Source of the DNA: Valencia hispanica
Lineage: Eukaryota > Chordata > Actinopteri > Cyprinodontiformes > Valenciidae
Assembly (NCBI GenBank): GCA_963556495.2
Contig: OY747712.1
Location: 29,537,735-29,601,734, forward strand
Direction of reading: 5' to 3'
DNA length: 64,000 nucleotides
Positions 44,560-56,800 of this stretch are shown in pieces. The notes beneath the pieces are model-generated. The model saw only the letters and a program-made list of their open reading frames with translations. It was not told the origin of the DNA and did no database searches. The translations under genes and the position numbers were made by a program. Each line of letters opens with the position of its first letter. The stretch's first letter is position 1.

Positions 44560-45894
44560 AAATTTAAGTCTAATGCCTGCTTAAATGTTGTTGTTTTCAA
44601 AAGGCACTTTTAATCTGACAAACAATCGGAACACACGTTCTAATTTATTGAACATGCCTATATTTTTGGTATTTTTGGATAAATGAACACCTACCTAAAG
44701 TAATATTTTTATTTTGAACAACATATAAATGCTACATATAGGTAAAATATTTAGCTCAAAGCATAAATAACTTTTATGGTGAAATCATTCATTTGACACT
44801 GAAGGAAGCACCAGCTCATGCTCTTTTAGTTGTGGGATGTAATACCCAATCACTGTAGGCTAATTCTAAATCTAGATGTAGATATACAATAATATTTATT
44901 TCTTGCTACATGGATAACATGCATAACATTTTGAAGTAGACACAGAGTACTTCAAGCTTCGGGTAAAAGGGACTGGTCTGTTTTATTAGCTCTTTGTAAA
45001 TTAACTTACAATATGTTCTTTTACACTGATATAACCCTAAGTTAAGCCAAAAAACAACGGATCAGAGAGTCTGACGCCTAGAGGTTTGACAGAAACAAAA
45101 CACATACAGATATTGTAATGGCTTACAAAGAGGCAATGCCAGAGAAGACACGTGTGCAAATAACCTGCAGGAGTTTTGGAAGCAGGTGTGTGACCATGTT
45201 ATTAAATAGAAAACATTTGTGTAGCAGAAACCAGGAGTTCATATTAGCTACCCTGTTACCAAACTATAATGGCAGCTTCACAGTGCCGTCACTGTTATCA
45301 GAGGTGTATCTTTAACACCCGCCACAATAGCCTTTGGCAAGATTTGTATTATTATTATTTTTTATCTTCCCTTATGTCGTTATTAGCCAGCCAATCAATA
45401 TTTCCCCCTCTCTCGCCTTCTCTATCTTTTTCTCTCCCACTGTCCACACATTAGACTGCCAGGTTGTGTAGCATGCTGCTTGTCTTTGTACTCACAGACG
45501 GTGACTTCTGTCAGAAGCCCACACTTTTGGAATTAGGTCTGTGTTTCAGTTGAGTGCATGCATGCTCGATGTGTGTTTTCGGATAAGTGTGTCCACGTGT
45601 GAGCCTCTGAGTGTGACTATGAGTGTACATGCCAGGGACAGCTGACAGGGCCCACACTTCTTGAATTAGCCTTGCTTTCTGGCCCCCAGGGGAAGGCATG
45701 GATGTTCAGTTAGATGAAGCTTTCATTCTACAGTCGTTTACATGTAGTAAGAGAAAGCCAAATTATTGCCTTAGTCCGACTGCAGTTGGACTTTTGAAAT
45801 ACATGTATACACCTTAGTCCAGCTGAAGTAGACTTTTGTTAATTGGACTAATGGACCCAGATAATGGGTTAGAAAATAACATTTTCTGTGTTTC
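44560..45894. other. 1.3 kb unassigned DNA
   Basis: No recognised gene or element. Confidence 0.5.
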
Positions 45895-46235
45895 TGTGTC
45901 TTCTCGAACCCCCAGACTGCCGTGGCAAATGGTCGCTCGGACTGTGCCAGGTTCTGCTGGAGGTTTCTTCCTGTTAAAGGGGAGTTGTTCCTCTCCATTG
46001 TCGCTACATGTTTGCTCAGTATGAGGGATTGCTGTGGTTGGCGTCTGCATCAACGGGGCACACTGGGGGTCAATGACTTGGTGGAATCTACTGAGATTCC
46101 TTAAATAGAGAACTAGCTAACACTTTAAACTGATTGGAATGTTTGAATTGAAACGACTTTCTTGTAAAGGGCCTTGAGATGACATCTGTTGTGAATCAGC
46201 GCTATATAAATAAACTAAATTGAGTTGAATTTCTC
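45895..46235 (+). mobile_element. Dispersed fish retro-repeat, plus-strand copy
   Basis: AACCCCCAGACTGCCGTGGC, TTCTGCTGGAGGTTTCTTCC, TGCTCAGTATGAGGGATTGC, GGGCCTTGAGATGACATCTG and AGCGCTATATAAATAAACTA, ending in a GAGTTGAATT tail. Reverse-complement counterpart of 7005-7350. The 3' end is well defined; the 5' end is truncated. Confidence 0.7.
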
Positions 46236-46681
46236 TGCATTTAAACTCCAACACATCTTAGCCGAGCTATTAGCCTGGACTGGACTGCGGAAGCTGGAAT
46301 AACGACACAGAGCAAGCAGCAACAACAAGTGTAACACAATCAAACAGTGCAGTACTTACAAAATGTACTGTGCTGCTGAGTTGTTGTCGTCCATTTCTTC
46401 GCTCATTGTGCATGTTCTGCTTTTACACCATCTGCTTCACTACTGTCAGCATCTGTTTACTATTTGTGTAACACTCTTGGCCAAACGGTAGGATGCTAAT
46501 GTGAAAGGGCACATGTCACCACCTAGCATCAAGGAGATGAGCGCACGTCATTCAGTAATTTGATTTTCTAAATTACATGTAAAAAGGTATAAAGACTCCC
46601 TTTCTGGTTAAGCTATTGGTCCGATTATTGTCAAAATTCGATTTAGATGTGCGTGTAAACATACTGAGTGATTTTATTCCA
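46236..46681. other. Unassigned DNA
   Basis: No recognised structure. Confidence 0.5.
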
Positions 46682-47097
46682 AATGGAGATACAGTAAAAA
46701 ATCACTGGAGAGACAGTGGGCTGCACAGTGGCGCAGTTGGTAGCACTGTTGCCTTGCAGCCAGAAGGTCCTGGGTTCAAATCCCAGCCTGGGGTCTTTCT
46801 GCATGGAGTTTGCATGTTCTCCCTGTGCATGCGTGGGTTCTCTCCGGGTACTCTGGCTTCCTCCCACAGTCCAAAAACATGACTGTTGCCCTTAGGTATG
46901 AGTGTGTGCGTACATGGTTGTTTGTCCTGTATGTCTCTGTGTTGCCCTGCGATGGACTGGCGACCTGTCCAGGGTGTACCCTGCCTCTCGCCCCTTGACT
47001 GCTGGAGATAGGCACCAGCTGCCCCGCAACCCTACATAGGATGGACGGGTATGGAAAAAAAAATAAATAAAAATGAATGAATGAATGGAGATACAGT
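46682..47097 (+). mobile_element. Near full-length tRNA-derived SINE with 14-bp target duplication
   Basis: The tRNA-like head has a pol III A box (TGGCGCAGTTGG, 46729-46740) and B box (GGTTCAAATCC, 46773-46783), so it could once be transcribed internally. The body follows (TTTGCATGTTCTCCCTGTGC, GGTTCTCTCCGGGTACTCTG, GATGGACTGGCGACCTGTCC, GGAGATAGGCACCAGCTGCC) and the tail is GGATGGACGGGTATGG plus A-rich and AATG repeats. AATGGAGATACAGT flanks it at 46682-46695 and 47084-47097. A short internal deletion lies near 46885 relative to the copy at 51560-51610 (the GGTTAATTGGTCTCT block). The 3' tail type is shared with Rex3-like LINEs, suggesting mobilisation by that machinery. Confidence 0.9.
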
Positions 47098-48767
47098 GAT
47101 CCTAGTCCCCCACCCTAAAGTCAGACTTTTTGTCAGAAGCAACACCATAGAGAGTATTCTGGGCTAAGCACAGTGTGGTTTCAGTATTTATTATGGAACA
47201 CATTTTGCCCATTTAGTTTTTGATGTAAAAGTTAATAAAAATGTTACATGACCACTGGTTTAGATCACTTATTGGGTGAGTAATGTTCCTTTAAGATCTC
47301 ATCCTACTCAAATATTTCCATGACATTTTTTTTAACTAGACCTTGAGTTAAACATTGAAGTAATAACTTAATAACATTTTCTACAATCAGTGCAGTAGCT
47401 GATAACCAGTAGTGATGTCATTGCTAAACCTTCAGAACAACAGGAGGGTTGACATTAACTTCCTGTTTTGTTTTCAGCTTCAGATTACTGATTTCTGATG
47501 TGAGTCAAGTGATTTTGAGTTGGGTTGTGATCACAGCCTGTGCAGTAATCTGAGGATGGGCAATTTGGCACTGGATTGCAATTTCTACATTTGGGTGTTA
47601 TCGCGTGTTTGACTGAATAGATACAGGAAGTGAAGGGTCCCCATGTGAGTTGGGCTTTATTAAAGAGAAATTAATGAGTTTAATGCCTGACTCTCCAATT
47701 TTCTTTCCCCCTTCCAAATTATTCCAAGCAGCATCTTTTCCTATCCTGTGCTTCCACCCTCTCTTTTGCTGGTAATGAACATGTTCGCATGTGTGCTTCC
47801 TTGCTCCTATAAATGCTTTCAAAATTTAGAATTTGGGATTAAAAAAATCTAGCAATTTAAAATTACCACACATCTCTGTTGTGCATTTTCATCCTCCCCA
47901 TTGTATCGAAAAATCTTGGCTATATTGCTGTCTGTCACTTTCATGCTAATCAGCCCATCAGACTACTACTGATCAGAGATCTTTAAAAATGTAAAGTTTT
48001 CCTGTGTGTGTCAGTGTTAATATTTTGGCCTTCTGATATTAACTGAGGAAAATTAACTACAGATAATCTATTCTAAAATGTTAGACCAATTTAAAAGCAG
48101 TTGACTGTTGGAATCACTTATATCAGTGAGCCTAATAAATTTGCCACCATAAAACTCTGCAATTTCAAGCCTGTGGGTTTTATAAACAACCTGTGCAGCT
48201 TTTGCCGTTTCGCTGAGCTACAGTTTATGGTAGTGAGTTCATTAGCTCTTATATGATGCTTTGCATCCAAAGTTGACCTGTGGAAAGCTTTTATTCTTAT
48301 GAAGTGAAATTAGACTACTTTGATTAATGAATGTTTATCATTCAAGTCTCCAACCTTTTTAAAACTCAGTCTTGAATATTAACACTTTTTCTTGAATTTA
48401 ACGACTGCTATTACACTTAAAATAGTAGTATGAGTCTGTATATCCCTAAATATTTAGAATGTATTTAAACTCCTAAGGACTATATTGACTCATTCTGCTC
48501 TGTTAAATATATAACTCCCTACTAACCTATAGTAGCTAAGAATTAGTCTAAGAGGAGAGAGGAAAAACGGAGATGTGGCCCAGTCGTTACAGCCAACATT
48601 TAAAATGCATCAGACACCAGCCTCAGCACAACTAAACAGAGTGCCTTACTTAAGATCATATTCTTGCTGTCTTTTCAACAAATCTGCCTTTGTCTCTGTG
48701 AATGTGTAGTTCAGATACCCAACTCTTAGCTTAGATACTGGTGGATGCCTGGCACCCCAGCTATTAG
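47098..48767. other. 1.7 kb unassigned DNA
   Basis: No recognised gene or element. Confidence 0.5.
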
Positions 48768-49310
48768 TGGTGTGCTGATCACGAACGAAACCGCTCTTTG
48801 AGCAGGCTCTTTGAAGTGACCAATCGGACAGGAGCCTGACCTGAGCCGACTTTTTTTCTTTTCTTCTTTCTGTTCAAGTTACATATCGGGAGCAGGAGAG
48901 AGGGGAGAGGGGTTACACAAACAGATAGTGCCACAAACACACAGAGGAATGGGAGGGTGTAAGAGGAGAAAAAAAGCGCTACAGAAGAAACATGCTGGGA
49001 AGGGGAAAAAATGAGTGAATTGTTCTAAATAGTTTAGTTTATAAATAATTTACATACAATCACAGTTTGTTCTTGTACTCTAACATTTAATATTTATTTT
49101 AGAGCACTGTTCCATGGTGAGTGTAATAAGTCATATAGATGACTTAATACAATCATGTTTGTATATCTGTAATTTTTTTAATTTTACACACAGTTTTATA
49201 TTCTTTTTGATGATATATTAACTTAGGAAACAAAAAATGTGAGGAGCCGCTTGGGAACTGAAAGAGTCGGCTCTTTATAGTGAGCCAAGCCGTATGAACC
49301 GGCACAGAAT
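48768..49310. mobile_element. hAT-like element with CGGCTCTTT subterminal repeats
   Basis: GAACGAAACCGCTCTTTGAG and GCAGGCTCTTTGAAG on the left face GAAAGAGTCGGCTCTTTATA and GTGAGCCAAGCCGTATGAAC on the right, in inverted orientation. This is the GAACGA...GGCTCTTT pattern of a fish hAT family. Terminal bases and target duplication cannot be fixed. Confidence 0.4.
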
Positions 49311-50780
49311 ATTGGACAGATTACTCAATAAAACTGTGGCTAAGACCACAGGGAGCACAACTTTAAATACGTTACTGGGTTAAGCTATATGCATCTCCAT
49401 GGCAAGTGAAGAACAATAATCATTTATACCAAACTTTACATGAATCATTCAGATGGGAGTTGATCAAACAATCACTTGGGACTTGCAGTCAGCCTAGTTC
49501 ATTCTTCTCCATCCCCAAGTTTGCACTGATAAGCACATTCATTGACGGGGACGTTTTCCTTTCAGACTTCTCCATTACATGGGGAGTCTTGCAAAGCAAT
49601 TCACTGCCAGGACAACAGGGGGCGCAGCGCTTTTCTGAAGAGGTTCAGCCAATGTTGCAGTCATGTCTCCGATCAACATATATTTACTTGAAAAATTTGT
49701 GCCTCTTTCAACAGTCAAAAGAGCTTTTCCTGCTCAGATATGACCAAAAAGCCCCTTACTTGCTATTGTAACAGACGCTGAACACTCGTAATCTGAGTAA
49801 TGTAAGATGTTCTTCAATCTGCTCCATGTCTGCTGCTAGATATCTTTAGCACTTTCGACGGACATTTAAAAAATTGGGCATGTCTCCGTCACCCTTCTGC
49901 CGCAGAGCGCTTGCATCAACGGATGATGGCCCTGCGTGTCTCCGCACCCCTGTTGACAGAGAAGTATAAACTAAGCTTATTCACACGTAACCTTGAAAAG
50001 GTTACATGTAGACATTGAAAAGCTTACACTATCTATTTTTAAAGACGTTTCATGCAGGTCTCAGATAAATTCAGATACGATTCTCAAATGACTGTTTCTT
50101 TTCCAGTCATTTGAGAATTCACTTTAGCCATAACAAACTTATGAACTATGTGGCGTACACATTCATGCAGCATCCTCGCATATGTTAACATTAGTTTTTA
50201 GAAATGCCTGTGGAAGAGAACAAGGTAAAGGGCAGAGACAGAGCCATGTGTGTGTGTGCTCTCCTGAGGAACAGCGAGCAGCAGGTGACCTGTCATGTTA
50301 TCAAAATAGTCCTCCACCGCTGCAGCATCTGTCTGCTTGTCCTACAACAGAGGCAGGAAGAGAACAGCAGCCTGAGCAAACAGTGCTCCCATGTTGTACC
50401 CTTTGTAAAGATGTTTGGAGAAGGGTTTGGAATAGGAAAGCAGACTAAACAGCAGCCACACACAAATACAACAATGTAACTACGTAGAGCAGATGTTTCT
50501 GTAAACTGAACTTTCTGATGGCAGTTGTCAGCTCACACTGTAGCTCCAGGTTCTTCACCAATTATAATATTTAGGTTCCCTTAAGGCAACATAGTAAGCA
50601 CATCTTTACCTGTGAAGGTTACAGGTATGGATCAGGTTATTTTTCTCCTCTGCCAGGGCTTCTGGCAATTTTTTTGAATTTGTGGCTTAAAGTGGTTTGC
50701 CATTCTGCTTTAAGTAGCAAACTTAATGACAACAGCTAATATGGATCCTTATTTTAGTTTTAGAACCAGCATATTTTACT
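49311..50780. other. 1.5 kb unassigned DNA
   Basis: Contains a 121-codon frame at 49406-49771 without recognised similarity, a CTCF-like motif near 49612 and a perfect 15-bp inverted repeat at 50080-50118. Confidence 0.45.
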
Positions 50781-50812
50781 ATCCATCCATCCATTATCTA
50801 TACCCGTCCATC

Positions 50813-51449
50813 CTCTACAGCGGTGGTCCCCAACCCAAGGGCTGGTACCGGGCCGCGGGCCACACAGACAGAATAAATAACTTCCAGTATTTCTGTTTTA
50901 TTTATTATCCGAGTGTGACCGTTGTTTTATTTTGAAAAATGACTGGATATCCCCGTTCCATAGCTCAGTCTTGATACGTCAAGAAGTTTGTATTGGTAAC
51001 GTGATAGTTACCGCTAAAATTAACCCCACAAGCTAGCAAGATGGATAAAAAACAAATGTCTCTCGATTGTTTCTTTGGAAAGGGGAAAAGGCCCAAGGTT
51101 CTCACTGATTCAGCGTTGTGTTAAGTTAGATTTTTCATGCACTTTGTATTTGTTTTTGTGGTAAATCTTGAATTATTAAAGGTATGGTTAACTGTTACCA
51201 TGGCGACCAGAGACTGTTAGGGGGCTGAATGTATGTTATTCGTGTTAGGTTTTCTGCTCGATGTTAGGAGGACGCTGTTAATAAAGCTGCGAATACACAT
51301 TGGATTTACGGCTATGGTTATAATTTTAAAAATACCCAGTTTTTATACCTTCCGTTATCATTTATCCGCCACATCTTAAAGGTTGGTCCATGAAAGTATT
51401 GTCTAATATTAAACCGGCGAAAAAAAGGTTGGGGAGCACTGCTCTACAG
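50813..51449 (+). mobile_element. 621-bp hAT element inside the SINE, perfect 8-bp duplication
   Basis: The element spans 50821-51441. Ends CGGTGGTCCCCAACC and (reverse complement) CAGTGCTCCCCAACC. CTCTACAG is duplicated at 50813-50820 and 51442-51449. It contains the very start of a transposase (51041-51124), so it is an internally deleted derivative. GGGCTGGTACCGGGCCGCGG just inside the left end is typical of this family. Confidence 0.92.
51041..51124 (+). pseudogene. hAT transposase N-terminal stub
   Basis: ATG at 51041 opens 27 codons, MDKKQMSLDCFFGKGKRPKV then LTDSALC and a stop. This Met-Asp-Lys, SLD-x-FF, KRP start matches the N-terminus of the transposase of this hAT family as I recognise it. 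The dimerisation and catalytic parts are deleted. Confidence 0.6.
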
Positions 51450-51699
51450 GGTTGCGGGGGGCTTGTGCCTATCTCCAGCATTCATTGGGCGAGAGGTGGG
51501 GTACACCCCAGACAGGTCGCCAGTCCATTGCAGGGCAACACAGAGACACACAGGACAAACAACCATGAACGCACACACTCATCCCTAAGGACAATTTAGA
51601 GAGACCAATTAACCTAAAAACCTAAAAAGTAATTTATATGTTTTTGTTTGCACTTGATTAAAATGGGCTGCCAGATATTAATGATAGTGTAACCTCCTC

Positions 51700-52180
51700 A
51701 ACAATGAAGGGACAATATTTATTGGCATTAGAGCAATCAAACTATGTTTATAACTACTGACCAGCTTTTCTACTTGTATCTTGGCTTTTTATCTCTGGTG
51801 ATGAAGCTCTAGCTTTGGGGAAAGATTTGCTTGTCATCACCCTAATCTTTAGCTACCCCCACACATTCTCTATCAAATTTAGGTTAGGACTCTGACTGGG
51901 TAACTGTAAGATGTTAATACCTCAAGTCAGACGAAATGTGTGGGAAAAAAAATATTTTAAGCATTAATCTGCCAGGGATATTAATAATTTTGTGCCTACC
52001 CATATTTGATATGCTTTAGCCAACTAACCAATATTTGTCCTTAGAAGAATCTAAAATTTTGCGAGCATTACCAGTTTTGATATCAGCATCATATCTACCT
52101 GCCACTGGAAGTTTAATAAAAGAATCATGAACCTTTTGCAGAATTTTCAGTTATTACAAAACAAATATAATTTCAGACAG
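51700..52180 (-). mobile_element. Tc1-like relic, minus strand
   Basis: ATTCTCTATCAAATTTAGGT and AGGACTCTGACTGGGTAACT are the antisense of the Tc1 region encoding SPDLNPIE-NLW. Neighbouring sequence is decayed. Limits approximate. Confidence 0.45.
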
Positions 52181-54399
52181 GAACTTTTAGTGTATGTAGA
52201 CAGTAGAGAACAGAAAAACACTGATGTGTAAACAAAGACGTGCTCTCAAATTGTAAAAAGAAAGAAACATACACTTTTCATTACAGTTTAATACAGGCTT
52301 GCATAGATTTTATATTTATGATGTAAGTGGTCATAGTAGTTTGGTTATAAAAATCTCCCATCATTAGGTCAAAGAAATATTTTGTAGGTGCTGCTTCAAC
52401 TCTTGGGTAACCAGACATTGATGTGTGGAGTTTAGATCTACAATCTAAAAATTTGAAAGTTAAATTATTTAGTTTATAGAAGATTTTGTAGAATATCAAG
52501 AAATAAATCAGCAAAAATGATTTAATTTATAATTATATGTAATCTTGATAAGAGGTATCTTTTTAATTTTTACCAAAATGTAGTATTATAGGCTGTCTCT
52601 GAAAGTGACAGACTTATTCTCAGAGGAATACGATCCATATTCAGCTTTTCATTGAAGAAAATTAAATAAAAAATGAAAATGATGATAGCTTGTACCACTT
52701 CAAGCAAAAGAGATTCTCCGTAGTATCCCTTTCCTTCTTGTTCCATGAGTGCTTCATTAATCTGACTTCTCATACAGTAACTAAATGCAGGCTTATGTTC
52801 TTGAGATACAATGAGATTTTAAACCCAGTTTATTACATGTCATCTGATTCAATTTCAGTTTACACTGAGGGCATTTCTTTTTCCTCTCCAGCTGACTGTA
52901 GCCATCTGGGCTTCTGATGCAGAGGAAACACAGAGACAGGCTTGTTTGACAGGGCAATGGAAGAACGATGACTTGTCTTGCAGCAAATCTATAGAAAGAA
53001 CATGAAGGGGCCACCACAACAAGACTCTTGCAGAAAGTCAAGGAGCTACTATAGCCATCTGGAGGATCTATGAAGTGGGACGTGTCCTGACACTGTATGA
53101 TATTTGTTGGCTCCTCATTGGACAGGGTGAGATGACACATTTGTGGCAGGGAGCCAGATGAAGTCTGATTTACACCACACCACCCTCTAGAACGGGGCCT
53201 GCCCAGTCACCCTGCAATAACAGAAGATGTATTGTAAGGCGTAGCACAGCATCAAAGACCAATCATTCACACACTCACTCTCTATCCCTCTCTCTCCCTA
53301 ACACACACACTGACACTTAAAAGATCTATGATGAGTGGGTTAAAGTATATCTTGTTACAAATTATTGTTGCCCACGTCTGACAAATATGCATTTGTCTGC
53401 CATCTGTAGACAGACAACTGCGTCCGCCAACAGATATTTGGCTAGGTGCAACTAAAACCAGCCTATTGGCCCAGATCCCATCTGTCCCAGTTCTGGCAGC
53501 ATGGAAAACGTATAGTAAACCCTCATCATGCTTCTCGGTTTTATTCATCCATACATTTGTTTTACTAGTGTTACCAGGAAATATGACTCAAAATAAAAAT
53601 AAAAAGAGACTGAAATAGCAAGGTGTGGCATGGAGAAAAATCAAACTGAGTTTGATTTATTGAGAAACTAAATGAGATATGGAACATTTTGATTGGAAGG
53701 AAAGGAAATAAGTGGTGGCATAAGTTAAGATTGATAGGAGAAAGGAACAGGTCAGCAAAAGAAATTGAGGGCACTGATTTATCAGAGAGGAGATGAGGCA
53801 GTGTAATTCTTATTGAACAGTTATTATATAGAGGTGCAAATGTAGGACAGGGAGATGTGGGAGGCAGTTCTTTACTCTTTGTGTATCCAGGTGTGAAAAT
53901 GAAAGAAATGTTTCTGAGAAAGAAAGTAATTTTGAATCAGATTTGGGATGAAACTGTATGATTGATTTTGAAGCTACTTCTCTTGTTTCCTATAACTTTT
54001 AACAATCTCCTTATCTCAATCATATTAGCCCTTTTTTTCAATAGTTTAGGAAAGCAGGATGCTGCAGGAAAATAATGATCTGGCATTGCCTTACTACACA
54101 TTTGACACAGTAGAAGATGCAGTTCGATCACTTCACCAGCTAAGCCATTATGACACAGATTTTGTCACACACACAAAAAAAATTAGCAGCATAGACACAT
54201 TTGGTCTCACACACCATGAATACTGTACATAAATCCCACTGCTACAGAACAGGTCAAACTTTTTTTTTTATATTACTGCAATAACCCTACTTAATCTCAT
54301 GCTTTGCTGTCTGTATTGAATCATTAAAAACTCACACATCAGTCACAGAAGAGAAGAATCATTGAGTCGGTGACTCAGAGCAGCACAAGAAATCCCTAA
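52181..54399. other. 2.2 kb unassigned DNA
   Basis: No recognised gene or element; short CACAC stretch near 53303. Confidence 0.5.
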
Positions 54400-54800
54400 C
54401 TCATTTCCAGTACAGTAACTCACTCCCCGTTCCGCTCCTATGGCTGTTTGTCACCCCCTTTACCTGAGCATAACACCCTATGTAACATCCCACCAAGAAA
54501 AACACCCTCCTACACCAAGGACTAGCAAAATCATCAGTTAGACTCTTACACAAAGGAGTGTAACATCCACCCTCTTTCACAAAGGAATAGACATACCACT
54601 CAGGCAAAAGGGGTGTGTGGTCAAGTCCAAGCCCACCAAGAGTTGCACCAAACCACCACACCTGTGTCTGAGCCAGATCTGACAGGTTCTGCAGGTCTGG
54701 CACAGCTTAAATACCCTGCCCCAGTTGCTGATTGGTGAAATTGGGCGCAGCTGCCCTCAGTGAGAGAGTGGAAAAAACCCACATGCACAGAGCTGCATGT
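54400..54800. other. Possible LTR-like fragment
   Basis: Composition differs from the flanks (C-rich: TATGTAACATCCCACCAAGA, AGTGTAACATCCACCCTCTT), with a TTAAATACCC TATA-like motif near 54708 and TGATTGGTG inverted CCAAT at 54730. Terminal pairing not established. Confidence 0.25.
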
Positions 54801-56454
54801 AACACTTGCTGCACTGTCCTAACTAATCTATTTTTGTCCCGTCCTTCAATTGCCATATTAATTGATATTATTATTTAACATTTTTAGACACATGAGAAAA
54901 CATCACTAGATATATGCACTAATTACTTTTTTTGCATTTTGTATTTCATTCAGAATGAAAAAAGGATTTCCTTTTAGGAGTTTGTGATCAGTCACTTTCT
55001 TCAAAAAAACAATTCCCTGTTTTAAATCAGTAGTCTAAGACTTAGCATTAGAAATCAGCGGGGACAAGCATTGGGGGGAAGTAGTGTGACACTCAGGGTC
55101 ACTGAGTCAGTGATAGCACTATCAAGGCCAATGGGCGCTGTTCTAATGCAGCAGAGCTATGTAAATTCCACACCCTTGATCCAAGTGTACATGCAGTATT
55201 CAGCACAGGGGCTCATACTTCAAAGACATGACAGGATGTAATGTTGAACAAAAGTCCTTCACATTTATACATGCATACCACACAATATATTATATGCCAG
55301 AATACATGGCAAGATGGGAAACTGTAAGAGCAGTTTTCGGAATAAAATATTTTTACTACATTTAAAATAAAAATAATTTATTTGTGTTAGATGTGAAGGC
55401 TAAGATAAAGTAACCCTGCATTTATTTCAGCTGCCATTCCAACAAATTCTCTCAACATTTAGGATAAAATGCATTAATTTACATATATTACCAGCTAATT
55501 CCATTTTTTATTTTTCTGTTCACATCTCTCTCACTTTGTCCCACACGGAAAAAAAAAATTAAAGTTACTGGAGCAGTAACAACTTCATTGTAACAAACCC
55601 ATCCATTTTATAAAGTGATTGGTGGACAGTGCTGCTCATTTTCTATTTTATAGTTAAGGACAGACACATTGTGCTTCCTGTTTCCCTGTTACCATTACAT
55701 AAATATTTGGAAACATTCACAGAGAAAAAACTTTTTGGTTTTTATAGGTGCTGGTTGACTAAGATCTTTTTTTGTTTTTGTGAACATTTTCTCCAAAGGC
55801 CATTGCCTGCATTGGACGCAGAAAGGAAATAGACGGCAAAAACGAATGAGTCAGAAAAAGCATGTCCCTACTACTTCACAGGGAAAATCAGTATTCATGG
55901 TCTTGGCCACGTTGGCTTGCGACCCATGGGATGGCTGTATTGATGTTGCAGCCAGGAGAGAGCAGAGCGGTTAGCTTCTACTTGGCTAGTAGAAGCTAAC
56001 TGTTAGCAACTGCCCAACATCACGGAACATGTTCACGTATGTGTTATTTGTGGACATAGACATCAGTATTGTATTTTTCACCCAAGAAAGAGGAGCTGAG
56101 GAAGAAACAGTTGGACTTTGTCTTGAAACACCAGTGAGTAAGTTAAGTTGGTTTTTTGTTCAAAGGCATCATAAGAGTTGCATTGCTGTTAGACAATCAG
56201 AGGTGAGACATTTGCATATCATGAATATTATTGAATAAGACTCGTAACCTGACTTTTCTCCCCACCCACTCCTCCAACAGAGTGCAACATCCTGAAACAA
56301 AAGTGAGAGAGCATTTTTTCTACAGACTCACAAGGGATTCATTCAAACTAGGGTCCATAGCAAATTTATTGAAAAAACTAGTGAATGAGATCTTTAAAGC
56401 ATTCCAGCTCATCCGTGCTGTCCATTTTAGATACACATGGAACTTATTTGGAAA
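54801..56454. other. 1.7 kb unassigned DNA with a perfect 12-bp hairpin
   Basis: Inverted repeat at 55970-56000; otherwise nothing recognised. Confidence 0.5.
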
Positions 56455-56800
56455 ACAATTTTGCTGTTTTCCATTAGTACCTGCTCGGCTCGGCTCAGCT
56501 CTGCTCCGTTTGACTTAAGTCGATTCTTCTCTAATCTACACTGTTTGGGTTGTTTTCCATTACATTTGAGCTCTGCCTCAATGTTGGTGAGGTCATCATA
56601 GCAAGGCGGCTCAAAGAGTCACATGACATGACTTGTATGCAATACAAACACAAGGCAACAAGGGAGAACATAGAAGCAATGGTAAACCAACTACTCAGTC
56701 TGTTGCTTTTTGTCAAATTAAAATAAAAGAGGAGAGACAGAAAAGGCTGTTGGTGGCTAGACGAAACACTGTGAAGTGTGGGAATCCATTTTAAACCGAG
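56455..56800. mobile_element. Harbinger-like MITE fragment
   Basis: GCTGTTTTCCATTAGTACCT, CTCGGCTCGGCTCAGCTCTG and GGGTTGTTTTCCATTACATT are characteristic of a fish PIF/Harbinger family (TTTTCCATTA plus repeated CTCGG). Right end not found. Confidence 0.5.

Larger units (their letters stand above)
50781..51625 (-). mobile_element. tRNA-SINE copy split by a hAT insertion
   Basis: The SINE tail is at 50781-50820 (ATCCATCCATCCATTATCTA, ACCCGTCCATCC). The body resumes at 51450 (GGTTGCGGGGGG, TGTGCCTATCTCCAGC, GTACACCCCAGACAGGTCGC, CACAGGACAAACAACCATGA, AGAGACCAATTAACCTAAAA). Removing 50821-51449 rejoins the two halves. The tRNA head is missing. Confidence 0.85.

Noticed and set aside
46729..46783. 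Functional tRNA gene (A and B boxes present)
   Set aside because: No cloverleaf beyond the promoter boxes, and the sequence continues into a SINE body with target duplication.
49406..49771. 121-codon open frame
   Set aside because: No motif, no supporting signals; length within chance for a window this size.
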